Source: Anoplolepis gracilipes
Lineage: Eukaryota > Arthropoda > Insecta > Hymenoptera > Formicidae
DNA length: 64,000 nt
Assembly (NCBI RefSeq): GCF_047496725.1
Contig: NC_132970.1
Coordinates: 11,990,001 to 12,054,000 of the forward strand
Direction: 5' to 3'
Positions 36,700 to 48,589 of this stretch are shown in pieces. Each line of letters opens with the position of its first letter. Position 1 is the stretch's first letter. The notes under the pieces are model-generated. The model made no database searches and had not been told where the DNA came from. It worked only from the letters and a program-made list of their open reading frames with translations. A program made the position numbers and the translations under genes.

Positions 36700-37511
36700 A
36701 AGTGTCTATATTATAAATTAATATTGATAAACGCTGAGGATTCTTGAAATCGAATTAGAAATAAAATTTGATATCCTATTGTTTATAACATTAATAATAT
36801 CTAATCACATTTCTTTTTTCATTAATTGTAAGCATCGATTTAAATTGCGTATTAACATTTGTTTAATAAATAGCAGTATCTCTCTTACATTATATTGTTA
36901 AAAATTAATGATTACTTTTAATATGATTTCTATAATTAATTATAATAAACATTTTTGTCATTAACAATAGATTTCTAAAATGCTTAAATATAAATAAAAG
37001 TTACATTGATTATTAATATAAATTTAAAAAATATAAGATTTGTTTCAAATTGTTGGACAAAAATTGTATTAAAGCTGAACAATTGTTGGTATTTATATTA
37101 TTTTTATATTTTTAATATATCTTTCGCAACATATAAAACATATAACATATTTAGTAGACTTTATGACGAAAATCTATCTTTATTTCTCTTTTTCTTATAA
37201 GATTGTATTACTTTTTAGAGTGCATTACTTTTTCAATATATACTTTACATACAATATATGATCGTACGTGGCATTGTCGCGTTTCCAATTTTTTGTTTTG
37301 TACAAAAAAGTATTTTCTTATTATTTATTATTATTTGTGATTGTTCAGTATTTTTGATTGCACAGTAATTTGAAATCGTGTACCACACATAACATTTACG
37401 CTAATTGTTACACATTTAACAGCATTATAAAGTCTCTCTGCAATACACGTAATAAGGGATATATTGTCGCAGTACTTATTTTTACTGACAATTTTGTTAT
37501 TTCTATTTCAG
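36700..37511. other. Upstream region of the aldo-keto reductase
   Basis: AT-rich, with no supported coding exon. A polypyrimidine tract and AG (37510-37511) end an upstream intron. A non-coding first exon must therefore lie somewhere before it; it was not located. Confidence 0.4.
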
Positions 37512-37530
37512 ACCATTTTTTGCTGACGTA

Positions 37531-40500
37531 ATGGTTGATATTCCAACAGTCACGTTCTCTAATAGACATAAAATGCTGATGTTGGGCTTCGGAACTGGCA
37601 AAGTAAATTTTTCATTGTACATATGACAATGACAGAAGATTGCACGTTAGAATTATATATGTTATAAATAATCACATGTTCTTCATTTGTGCACGTTTAA
37701 AATTTAAGTAAATGTACAATAAAATTTAGAAACTAAAATTTACTATGAGAAATCTTTTTATGGAATTAATAAATCTTTAAAGAAGACGACTCTTTACGAA
37801 GTATTATTTACGATTAAAATATAGATATTACATTATTTTTTTAAATATGCAGCCTGTAAATAAGAACGATACAGCAAGAGCGATTAAGGAAGCAATAAAT
37901 CTTGGATATCGGCATATTGATATGGCTTTTTTTTACGATAACGAGAAAGAGATCGGGGAAGTTATCCACGAAAAAATTAAAGATGGTAGTGTAAACAGGA
38001 AAGATTTATTTATTACCACAAAGGTAAGATCAAGGCACAAATACAATTTAAACACATTCATTTAAAATCTTTAATGTCTTTTATACTATCTATTCTCTCT
38101 CTATAAACCGTCGCTTTAAATTGCAATAAAAGAATGTAAACGTTTATTATAAATTAATTAAAATATTTTGCTTTGTAAAGGCTATAGCCAGATAAGCATA
38201 CTAAAAGTGCTCCTGACGAGTTTTCAAATAATATTTGGCCTGTCATTTCTTTATTGTAAAAAAAATTTTCCTCAACATTTCAGCTCCTTAACTTTATTAT
38301 TTCCTGAGTTATCGAGAAAAATGTCATTTTTAGTTTTTATTTTTTTTTTCTGTAAATATTTGAGATGATCTCATATCGGTTTCTTTCTGAATATTTATTA
38401 ACAAAAAACACAAAAATAAATTTTTTTATTAATCTCGAATTAAAACTCGATTTTTTAAAAAAGATTAAAATTAAGAAGTAGCCTTCTTAACATGTTTCTT
38501 TTGAGATTTAATCATCAAACTTTTAGAGAATTATTCTTTTTATATGTCTCAATACTCTTAAATTTTTTCAATTTTTTCAATTTGCAACATGATAAAAAAA
38601 CATAAAAATCTTTTTTTTATTATTTTTTGATAATAAGACGGAAAATTATATATTTTGTTTGTAATAATTATAATAGTAATGATAATAGTAATAATAATTG
38701 TAATAGTTATAATTACACTGCAAAAATAATTTTCACAAATACAACTTTAAAATAAACTTTTCAATTATATTTGTAGAAAAAAAATAAAAATTGAAAATAA
38801 CGTTTTTCTAGATAACTTAGAAAATAATAAAGTTAGGGAGCTGAAATTTTAAGGAAAACCTTTTTACAGTGAGGACATAGTCCAAATGTTATTTGAAAAG
38901 TTGTCGGGGGCATTTTTAGTATGCTTATCTAGCTGTAGCCTTTAATTAACATTTATATTTTATTGTCCTAGCTGTGGAATAATTGCCACAAAGAAGAGCT
39001 TGTTGTTCAGGCTTGTAAAAAATCATTGGCCAATCTTGGTTTGGAGTATATAGATCTCTATTTAATGCACTGGCCATTTGCTTTTAAGGTAAGAATTATT
39101 GACAAAAAATAAAACAGCAAAAAAATTGCACATTTTATTTAAGCTTTCTGACTACAAAACTATTTAAAAATTTTAATAATAACGATTTATCCGAGACGCA
39201 AAAATAATTACATAGTTATTTAATAATAAAAATGAAAATTTACTAATATCAGAAGTTGAAGAAAGATGTGCGAATTCTAACATGTAAAGCGGAGCACGAT
39301 ATTATAATCTTTCAGCAAATATCTTTGGAACATTCGTCTAAGAAATACTATATTTTTTAGGAAGAAGATGATTTGCTGCCTCAGGATAAAAATGGAAATC
39401 TGATTGAATCTGATGTCGATTACCTGGAAACGTGGAGAGGAATGGAACAGAGTGTTAAACTAGGATTAACTCGTAGTATTGGGATCAGTAACTTTAATTC
39501 TGAACAAATAAGCCGTCTACTTGGATTGGCTAAAATCGCGCCTGTTAATAATCAGGTATATGTTAAATATATTTTCTATCAGTTTTACATTTTCTAAGGT
39601 TCACTTTACTCATTGTATCTTATAATACAAATAGTAATAATCGCTTAAAAATTCTAATCACGTGAAGAAAATATTAGTTTCAATAATTACTTAAAAAATC
39701 GTAAAAAATTGTCACTCTTTATTAACAATAAAATAAAACGCTTATTAACAATGAGATATGTCTAAAATAATAGTGAATACTTGAACTTGCACTGGTTTTA
39801 TATATTAATTTTTTTCATTGATAAATAACTTTTCCAATTCTTCTATGTTTCTAAAACATATTTCATAAGCTTAATGTTATATTAATATGTATTATATTAT
39901 ATATTATATTATATAAACAAATTATATATTACATTATTTATATATTAATGTTAATATTTATTTCACATATATTATAATGCTGTAAGGTTTTTTAATGTTA
40001 AAAAGTTTTAATCAATTAAGTTTAAATATTTAATTGTAGATTGAAGTTTATATAAACTTAAATCAAGAGAAATTAATAGATTTTTGTAAGAAATGCAACA
40101 TTACTGTAACTGGTTATTCTCCTTTGGGACAGCCGGGAAAATTAGGTACTGAAAGTAAATTAGATAATTTTATAATACTGGACATCGCAAAAAAATATAA
40201 TAAAACTCCGGCTCAAATAGCGCTTTGATATGTGGTATGTAATAAAGAAAAAATAGTGTGTATTAATTAACGATAGTTAATAAATAATAACTATAAATGT
40301 ATGCTATATTTTATTATATTTATATTAGTTTCAACACAGAGTTGTACCGATATCAAGATCTGTAACTATAAGTCGAATCAAAGAGAATATAGAATTTTTT
40401 GATTTTATATTGACATCCGATGAAATAAACGCTATTCGAAAACTCGGCACTGCAAAGAGAGTAGTAGATTTCAATGTGTAAGTATTATATAATGAATTAA

Positions 40501-40768
40501 ATATAATAAATTAAAATTTATTATTTATCGTTTTTTATGAATGCGAATACTTTAATCAATTTATCCAAATCCTTTAGTCAATATTTCAATGAAGCATTTT
40601 ATCCTTTTTTGGGTGTTGTACGTTCAAGAATAATGAAAAACCTGAATTGTGTGATTATCATAAATTATCTGCAATTTAATATTTTTCTGTTTTTTTACGC
40701 AATAATTACTTTTTCTGTGTTTTAGAGCAAAGAATTTTAAATACTTTCCTTTCAACATTCCATTTTAA
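37531..40768 (+). CDS. Aldo-keto reductase (AKR1-like), seven coding exons, one in-frame nonsense codon
   Basis: A NADPH-dependent carbonyl reductase of the TIM-barrel AKR family. Coding exons are 37531-37602, 37853-38023, 38972-39088, 39361-39555, 40040-40234, 40329-40477 and 40726-40768. The phases agree and give 313 codons, the usual length. The catalytic tetrad is intact: Asp47 and Tyr52 in HIDMAFFYDNE, Lys81 in ITTK and His114 in LMHW. SIGISNFN and GYSPLG are also typical. A TGA at 40226-40228 (codon 248, most likely a former CGA arginine in ALRYV) would remove the C-terminal cofactor-binding part. That part itself remains in frame (SVTISRIKEN, with ISRS instead of IPKS). The gene is thus a very recent pseudogene, a null allele, or carries a sequence error. 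It lies between P450 genes. Confidence 0.88.
38177..38943. mobile_element. Long-inverted-repeat element, about 767 bp, in reductase intron 2
   Basis: The ends AAAGGCTATAGC and GCTGTAGCCTTT are followed inward by 'agataagcatactaaaa' and its complement. The inverted similarity continues for about 170 bases through 'tcagctcc(t/c)taactttatt'. It has no ORF. The target duplication is unclear. Confidence 0.75.
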
Positions 40769-40846
40769 ATGAAACTAATGTGAAAAAAAGAAAAAGATAG
40801 CTTTTAGTTGATAGAAGAGGACATATATATACAGATAAAGGATAAG

Positions 40847-40855
<9 letters not shown>

Positions 40856-40881
<26 letters not shown>
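40856..40881. repeat. (AT)n microsatellite
   Basis: A short AT run just downstream of the aldo-keto reductase. Confidence 0.9.
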
Positions 40882-40885
<4 letters not shown>

Positions 40886-40956
40886 TGAGCGTAGCCAGGA
40901 TTCAATTATTCAGGAGGAAGGGAAGCAACAATTTTTCATATAATTAAAATTTATTG

Positions 40957-41034
40957 TTATTATTATTGTTATTATTATTATTATTGTTGTTATTATTGTT
41001 ATTATTGTTGTTATTATTGTTATTATTATTATTA

Positions 41035-41074
<40 letters not shown>

Positions 41075-41083
41075 TATTATAAA
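40957..41083. repeat. (TTA/TTG)n trinucleotide repeat
   Basis: About 125 bases of TTA units with interspersed TTG units downstream of the reductase. The apparent poly-Ile ORF on the minus strand is an artefact of it. Confidence 0.95.
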
Positions 41084-41815
41084 CGGGAAAAATTTCTCTT
41101 TAATAATATACAATAAAAGAAAAAGAATACATAAGTAGATACAAATGTAATAAACATTAAAGAAGTTAAATTAACAAAGTTAAATTTTGAAAAAAATAGA
41201 AAAAATTAATCCAGAGAAAATATAAAATAAAAATATTTAGATAAACTATTGTAAAACTTAACGCATATATATTATATTGTGTACAAAACTGTGTGATTAA
41301 GTAAAATAGATTAAACCATTATTAATTACCGCAATTACAAACCATTAATAATATTATTTAGAAATAATCCGTAAAACAATTGGCGATGATATTACAGTTA
41401 TCGAATGGAATTATTGCAATAAATGTAAGTCAATGAGAATTTATGATATTTTAATAAATTAAAACTTCAAAAAATCTAACGTTGTATTTTCATGAAACAT
41501 TGCAAATCCTTTGTAGTTTTTAATAATACAAAACGTATACTCAACTCTAGCTTTATTTTTAGATGTTTGTTGATTGTATTACACCCATCAAAATACATTT
41601 CTTTATATTTTAAAAAATATTTTTCTCTGCCGGGAGGAAGAGAGGCAAGCGCCTTTATATGTCTAGTGGCCTTTTTGTATTTTTTTTCTTACACTTAATT
41701 TGCTCTAATATTTCAACAGCATCACTAACTAATTAATCCTACTTAATTAATTAATTAATTAAGAAATTAAACATTATTTCAATTATATAACTTTTAACTA
41801 AATTTCTATAGATAA

Positions 41816-42335
41816 AGGGATCCAAAAGCTGTTCTATATTAGCGACCAAAATTTAACCTAATATGACAATATATTTGCTTAATATAAAAATTTTGCAATT
41901 TATACACACAAAATAAGATAGATTTCTTGCATGGAAGAATATTACTGAATTTTTAGAAATGACGTCTAACGTGAATATGTGTTTCAATCTCGCACTCTCA
42001 CAGATGCACGTGAGTAATTTTTTGTAGATTTTGAAAATCTTTTTTACTAGGCTTCTAAAGTCATTTACTAATATTTTGTTATATTATTTCAAACGCAAAA
42101 CGCGTACGCTATATCTCTTGCACAAACATACCGTAGAACATTTTATATTAAATAAATATTGTTACGATGTAACTGTTATCTTTTAATTTTTAACGTTTTT
42201 TATATGAAATTATTAGCCCCCGCGTGTTGTTTTTATAAGTACTTTAATTATGGAGAAAGATTTATCAATTCTTGTAGCCAAAAAAGAGATTTTCAAAATC
42301 TGTAATTTATGTTCTGTCGATAATTTTGGATCCCT
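41816..42335. mobile_element. piggyBac-like MITE, 520 bp (copy 2)
   Basis: Ends AGGGATCCAAAA and TTTTGGATCCCT; TTAA at the right (42336-42339), ATAA at the left (41812-41815). It is homologous throughout to 18488-19030. Confidence 0.8.
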
Positions 42336-42624
42336 TTAACAAGTCGTGTGTTCTCAACGTTAGTTTAGATTCCTAAACTTATCATTAATCGATGTGGAAA
42401 TATTTTTGTTAATTAATATTTTAATTGTAAAGCTGTTTTTCATAAATCTTCTTTAAATTGTTTTAATAATAAAAGTAATAAGCTCAAATTAATAAGTATA
42501 ATTATTAATCAGTAAAGAGGGTTAATAAGATAGAAGGTGCAATAATTAGACCATGCAACACAAGTATTAGATTAATATATAAATGTTTGAATATAACACG
42601 CTACGTGCGCATGCATATGTGATA

Positions 42625-42692
42625 TGGCACCCCTCCCCCCCCCCACACACGCACGCACCATACGCACACGCACACGTACACGCACACACACA
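42625..42692. repeat. C-run and (CA)n repeat
   Basis: A poly-C stretch passes into CA/CG repeats upstream of the CYP9 gene. Confidence 0.9.
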
Positions 42693-43566
42693 TTATAAAT
42701 ATATTTTTTCCACAATTTATATACATATATATATTAACTTATAGTTAATATATATATTCAGAAGCAAGCATTTTTGAAGCCCCAATTTTACTGACTTTAA
42801 CCCATCATATCTTTTAGACTTTTGATTTTTGAACTCTATGCCCGTAGATTTTTTATCAGTACTACCTAGACTACAACATATTTAAATTTCAGCCAATTTG
42901 ACCGGGGCCGGTTTTACACCTATAAAATGTGCGGGATCCTTTGCAAATTAATGCAAACGATCTTTTTTTTTATATTATATGTATGTATAATAATGCACAC
43001 ATTTTACCAATGTTATTTTAATAAGCATATATCTTCTTCTATTATGTTTCGTTGAATTTGGTGATAAGCTGTTTTCGTAATTTATTATAATAAAAATATA
43101 TGGTACAAGCAAGCAGTAATCAAAGTAGTAAAGATATTAGTCTATAATTGCACTATGATAAAGTATATAAAAAATGTGTCATTACACATAACAAGTGCCG
43201 AAACATTAGATCAATAAGAAACATGATGAATGCAGAAACATGATATAAATAACGAAGCTGCAAAGTAATGTGGTTTAGTATTTTATCTTTATATTATATA
43301 ATAATAGAACGTTATTAATTATTACGTAAAATATCACATTGAAAACATTTAGTAACAAAACATACATAAATAATATTAAAAAGGAAAAAAAAAAAATTAT
43401 GAAAACATATTTCATTGAAATATTTCACTAAATTTCTTTAACACTATCTTATCAGAAATGCTTTATGAGATATTTTATTGTGAATCGAAGTTTTGTGTGG
43501 AAAAATATGTACACAATTACACAAATATTAATATACGCGATAAAGAGTTTGCATGTTATCCGCGCG

Positions 43567-43682
43567 TATATAACACGAAAACATTAGTCGTGTGGAATAG
43601 CAGTTGACCATCGTATTTCGATGTGTAAAGTTCTTGGCACGTGTCGTTCAAACTTCAGTAACGTCATGTACATATAAATATT
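43567..43682 (+). promoter_or_regulatory. Candidate promoter region of the CYP9 gene
   Basis: Two TATA-like words, TATATAA near 43567 and TATAAATA at 43673-43680, lie 195 and 82 bases before the start codon. A CACGTG E-box is at 43638-43643. Which TATA is used cannot be decided from sequence. Confidence 0.3.
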
Positions 43683-43761
43683 TGAATAATAGATTTCTGT
43701 AGAATATGCATATTATTTTTTTCTTCACAATTTTAATTTCATTGTGTAAATAGATATCAAC

Positions 43762-45321
43762 ATGGTATATATAATAATCGCGTTGTCGGTGATCGTGGGT
43801 GCTTTAGGTATTTATTATTATCATCTGTTTAAAGATTTAAACTTTTTTCAGACACATGGAATACCACATAAAACGCCTTTCCCAATTTTGGGGAACATGG
43901 CAAGACTGTTCTTTCGTCGTGAATCGATGGATGTCTTTATCAAGAATACATACAATTTACATCCCGAAGCCAAGTACGTCGGTTTGTTTGATATGAGAAC
44001 TCCAATTGTGATGATTCGCGATCTTGATCTCATTAAATCCATCGCTGTAACAAACTTTGACTTTTTTGCGAATCGTCGCGCTTTCAACGAGGAAAATCAA
44101 GAATTAATATTTCGCAAAAATTTATTTGCTCTCAAAAGAGAAAAATGGCGGCAAGTACGGTCTTTGCTGAGTCCAGCTTTCACATCCAACAAAATGAAAA
44201 TCATGTTTAAATTGATGTCGGATTGCGCCACCAAATTTAGCAATTACTTGGCGCAAATGCCAGAAGAGAAAAGGGTGATGGAAATGAAAGATGTTTTTAG
44301 AAGATACACGAATGACGTAATAGCTACTTGCACCTTTGGCATCAGTGTTGATTCCATGAGAAATCCGGAGAACAAATTCTACATATACGGCAAGGAAATG
44401 CCTAATTTTAGCATTATCCTTTCCTGGAAATTTTTCATATTTAGAAGCATGCCTTGGCTGGCGCGAATAATTGGATTGAAACTTTATTCTGAAAAATTAA
44501 CAAATTTTTTTCGAGATATCGTAAAAACCACAATAAAAACTAGGGATGAGAACGGTATTGTTCGTCCAGATATGTTACAACTGATGATGGATAATAGAGG
44601 TAAGGATGATAAAATAGAATTGACTATTGACGACATGCTAGCCCAGTCATTCCTTTTCTTCTTGGGTGGCTTCGACAGTATTTCTCAGATAATGTGTTTT
44701 GCCGCTCACGAAATTGCGATAAATCAGGATATACAGGAAAAACTTCAAAATGAGATCGATAAGGTTTTGGAAAAAACAAATGGACAAGCATCATACGAAG
44801 CAATTAATAGCATGGAATATTTAAATGCGGTGATTGACGAGGCCCTCAGAAAGTATCCAATTGGTTTGATGGCAGATAGATTATGTTTGAAAGATTTCGA
44901 ATTACCGCCGACATTACCGGGAATGAAACCCTTTACTGTAAAAGAAGGTCAAACAATAATGATACCGATTTATGGACTTCATTACGATCCTCAATACTTT
45001 GAAGAACCGGAAAAGTTTGACCCCGAAAGATTTTGCGCAGAGCGGAAGAATAATAGTTTGAATTGCAGAGCCTATCTTCCTTTCGGTTTGGGTCCGAGAA
45101 TGTGTATAGGTAACAGATTCGCGTTGTTGGAAATAAAGGTTCTGTTTTTTCATCTACTAGCACGTTGCGATCTTAAACCTTGCGAGAAAACATCGATACC
45201 GCTCAAGATCATTAAAGGCAGCTATAATTTCAAAATTAAAGACGGTTTCTGGTTGAATGTCTCAACGAGAGCAAATCCGCATTATACTATTGCTGTTAAT
45301 GTTATGAATCCCAAACCGTAA
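43762..45321 (+). CDS. CYP9: Cytochrome P450, CYP9 family (CYP9E-like), intact, single exon
   Basis: A microsomal CYP3-clan monooxygenase; CYP9 enzymes of bees and ants are linked to detoxification. It is one uninterrupted frame of 519 residues, full family length. Seen are a membrane anchor (1-20), WRQVR in helix C (Trp129), I-helix GGFDSIS (302-308), EALRKYP (ExxR, Glu360-Arg363), the FDPERF meander and PFGLGPRMCIG with heme cysteine 448. The usual I-helix threonine is serine (306), followed by an isoleucine, a conservative but uncommon variant. The start is the first ATG and places the anchor correctly. It follows the reductase by 3 kb on the same strand. There is no sign of decay. Confidence 0.95.
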   Translation: MVYIIIALSVIVGALGIYYYHLFKDLNFFQTHGIPHKTPFPILGNMARLFFRRESMDVFIKNTYNLHPEAKYVGLFDMRTPIVMIRDLDLIKSIAVTNFDFFANRRAFNEENQELIFRKNLFALKREKWRQVRSLLSPAFTSNKMKIMFKLMSDCATKFSNYLAQMPEEKRVMEMKDVFRRYTNDVIATCTFGISVDSMRNPENKFYIYGKEMPNFSIILSWKFFIFRSMPWLARIIGLKLYSEKLTNFFRDIVKTTIKTRDENGIVRPDMLQLMMDNRGKDDKIELTIDDMLAQSFLFFLGGFDSISQIMCFAAHEIAINQDIQEKLQNEIDKVLEKTNGQASYEAINSMEYLNAVIDEALRKYPIGLMADRLCLKDFELPPTLPGMKPFTVKEGQTIMIPIYGLHYDPQYFEEPEKFDPERFCAERKNNSLNCRAYLPFGLGPRMCIGNRFALLEIKVLFFHLLARCDLKPCEKTSIPLKIIKGSYNFKIKDGFWLNVSTRANPHYTIAVNVMNPKP

Positions 45322-45354
45322 GTAAATTTTGTTAATTTAACTAAATCATCAAAA

Positions 45355-45546
45355 TTTATAATTTAATTAATTAATTGAAAAATGCAAAAAACTACTTTCT
45401 GCTATTTTCTTATTATAATTATTAACGTAATATGTTTAATATTATGTTATTTTATAATTTAATTAATTAATTGAAATATGCAAAAAATTACTTTCTGCTA
45501 TTTTCTTATTATAATTATTAACGTAATATGTTTAATATTATGTTAT
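45355..45546. repeat. Tandem duplication, two 96-bp copies
   Basis: 45355-45450 and 45451-45546 are nearly identical, differing at about two positions, just 3' of the CYP9 stop. They duplicate part of the likely 3' UTR. Confidence 0.9.
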
Positions 45547-46779
45547 TAATTATTATTTAACAAGAAGTAAAATAATTCCTAATTTATGATGTTTTAATTT
45601 TTCGTAGATAATTTTATCTTTTAGAATTCATAAAATCTAAAACTTTCGTGTTGCAAATATTAATAATCTTTATGAAATAAAAACACCAATGGTAGAAATA
45701 GGATGAGGAGATTATTTCAAATATATATATAGCTGTATATTTTATTTATTTTTCAGATAAAATATATATGGGAAAACAATTAATGATGAAAATAAAGCAA
45801 AAGATTTATATCTCGACTTTTTGATAATGAGATATTTACGTTGCTAATTCAAGCGAGTAATGGAGATGAAGTGATAATGGAGACAAATCATCTTTATCTA
45901 GAAATTTGTAGTAAATGTTAATGTAATTTGAACAATGTAATAAATATACAGGATGTTTAAAGGTGTTAATAAATACAGAGCTATATACATTAATATGTAA
46001 GTTCTCTTAATAATAAACAAATATTTAACTAAATAAAATTTTTTTTATTCTATAATCTGTTAATAATTGCGTGAAATAGTATTTGAATTATATTCTTCGT
46101 TTGCTTCTTTATTCTACACATTGTAATATGTATTATTGCACTGAATAAAAATTTCTTATGTGTTAAAAATAAAGCTGTTATTATCTCTTGACATTATTAA
46201 TGAAGATAAAAAGAGACCCTATTAAAGGATTAAATATGAAAAAAGATTAAAAATCAAGTAATACTTATTATCTCGTTTCGTGATTGTAAATCAATTTTAT
46301 ATCGCTAATTATCTTTTGTTTGAGGCAGACAACTGTGCAATTATTGTTGTCGTGATAAACGTTTGTTTTTTATCCGTTTCGTTGTAGGTATTTTGTAAAT
46401 ATTAATTTTATATAGTTTGCTATATTTGATAATGAAGGTATATATATATATATATAGACAATTGAAAATAGGCGATATTAAAAATAGTTATATTATACAA
46501 AACTGTTAATAATTATATAAAAAGATTCTCATCAAGAAATAAAAATAATAATTAAGAATACAAGAACTTTTGTATAAATAAAAGCTGATAATTAAGAAAT
46601 CAATTACATACGTATATGTATACATAATTGACAAAAATTGTACAAATATTTATGATAATATAGGCAAAACTATTAAAAATAGCTACAGGTACAAATTTTA
46701 ATTTTATTTAATAATAATTATACAATATTACAAGTTTGCTCTAAAAATTACAGAATAATAAGAGTTTCCTTTTGTAAGT
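45547..46779. other. No gene seen
   Basis: AT-rich intergenic sequence. AATAAA words near 45678 and 45789 could serve the CYP9 transcript. Confidence 0.4.
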
Positions 46780-47235
46780 GTTATACATATATGTATAGAT
46801 CCGTCTGTTGACAGAGGGTTTCCTGACCTAGCGATATAATAGAGGAGATTCTGCGCGAGAGCTGAACGAGAGGTCTCTCTGGCATTGATCAAAGAGGATC
46901 TGCATTGGTTGCACGTTCTCACGCACAGTTGCACGGTGCATAACAGCCGTATAATGTATTCGGCTATGTGATTCGGCGTTTCCAGAGACGCGATACGAGC
47001 TTGTGAATGCCATTTTAATGAGCGGTCGGGAGCGACGGTGACCGCGGCAGTCGCCGATGCTCTTGCAAAGGAAGCGCGCGCGCAAACGGACCTCTCGATG
47101 GACACAAACCGACTTCTATTAAATAAGTTGCTCGCGTGATGCTTGCCATAGTGCTTGCTACAGTGAACCAACTGGACACTTTGTTGCATTTGATCCATTT
47201 GGTCATTAGATACGGTTATCCTTCGATGCTACGAG
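46780..47235. other. GC-rich, CpG-containing island of unknown role
   Basis: About 450 bases of clearly higher GC than the surroundings, with many CpG dinucleotides. Overlapping minus-strand frames are open by composition and match no family. On the plus strand a 36-codon ORF starts at about 47140 (MLAIVLATVNQLDTLLHLIH and on). It could be an exon/promoter region, a conserved non-coding element or an old transposon. Confidence 0.4.
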
Positions 47236-47859
47236 AGATTCTTGTAATTTAGATAATTAGCGGGCGACTGATAATTATCGGCCAATTTCTGTATGCGGTT
47301 AATGTATTATAATTAGGGCTTGCTATTATATGTTTAAACGAAAACAGTTAGTTAGCGTTTCCGTTGATTTGGAAACTTCTTTTTTCTGAATATTTTCAAA
47401 TTTATTATATATATATATATACGACTTTTGTTCCTTTTTTAAGTATTTTGATTTTGTAAAATATATTTTATCACACGTTGAAATATTTATCACAGATGTA
47501 GTTATGTTGTTATTAATTGCATGATTACGCGACATGTAATGTAAATAGATATATTAAATATACAAGTGTTTTCGTTTAAACGTATAATAGTGAACTTTAT
47601 GCGTAAACGTTTCTCTACAAGTAAACGTTTTTTTGAAAGTAAATATAAATAAATGTTTTACGTTTATACATATATTTGGAAACTGGAATAAAATTAGAAA
47701 CTTAATACTTATAACAAACGGTCGGTGACAACCAGTTTTTAAATTTACTTATAATTTATAATCAGAGCTTAATTTATAATACATAACTGTTAACTATTTT
47801 ATATGTTTATATGTTTCACATAAATTTGTAATTAGATAAATATGTTGAAAATACTATTT

Positions 47860-48150
47860 AATTTACAATGAGAATAGAACATTAAATACTTTAATATTTT
47901 TATACTTATTTTGTTTTTTAAGTGCATGAATAAGTTTTGAATTATAAATATATTGCTTGCCTGATTTCTCGTTGAGAAATATTTTCGAATGCGAAAGATG
48001 CACAAACAACTGTAATCTACATGCAGAGAAATGCAGCATTATAGAAGTCTGGATTTTCAAGATTCATATCAAGTTTATTTTAACTTTATTTTAATCAAAT
48101 AAGATATTTCTTCTTTATCTTTTTATTTATTATTGATATTTTTTATTTAT
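47860..48150 (-). repeat. Relic of a CYP6 5' flank (promoter copy)
   Basis: Homologous to the region around 20590-20985, including the 'tctctgcat...tagattacagtt' core and a shortened TATA word. No CYP6 exon is attached. Confidence 0.65.
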
Positions 48151-48164
48151 ATTGATAACTGTTC

Positions 48165-48545
48165 AAAGTCAATAACTCGATTTTGCTTTAATAATGAATA
48201 TCTTGGGGAAAAAAAATTATAGAATATTCGTTAAAAAAAGAAATAAAAGCTAAAACTGTTCTTTAACACCTAATTAATGAAATCGTGCTAGAATTTTTTT
48301 TTAATTCGGTGTTCTCTTGGACAAACTTTTGAAAAATTTGTTCAATCGACGGACGTCGCTTTCTTACAATGTTATTTTGTAACGAATAGAAAAAATTGAA
48401 ATTTATTTAAAGATTCTAAAATTAGAAACTTCAAGCTTTAAAACGTTTTTTTATTGATCTTATGCCGATTATTTTTAAAGAAGTTGCAACTATAATACTT
48501 GAAAATTTGTTTTTTATATGGAAGAAAGTGGCCCTTTAATTTTTT
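48165..48545. repeat. Dispersed repeat, copy 2
   Basis: Matches 9725-10135. It lies between two CYP6 5'-flank relics and so probably inserted into one of them. Confidence 0.6.
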
Positions 48546-48589
48546 TGCGTAGTGTCTATATGTATATACATACATGTAAGCGAAAAAAA

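Larger units (their letters stand above)
27425..36700. repeat. Segmental duplication block 2
   Basis: The counterpart of 14395-23265. Its right edge is near 36700, where homology with 23265 ends and the aldo-keto reductase upstream region begins. Its left edge joins pseudogene B. Confidence 0.85.

Noticed and set aside
40226..40228. TGA in the aldo-keto reductase read as selenocysteine
   Set aside because: The position is an arginine in the usual family sequence, not a redox cysteine, and no SECIS-like structure was noticed.
40910..41113. Poly-isoleucine ORF
   Set aside because: Pure translation of a TTA/TTG repeat.
46728..47198. 156-codon minus-strand ORF and its overlapping frames
   Set aside because: Open because of the GC-rich composition. 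No domain or splice context was recognised, so it is kept only as a GC-rich island.
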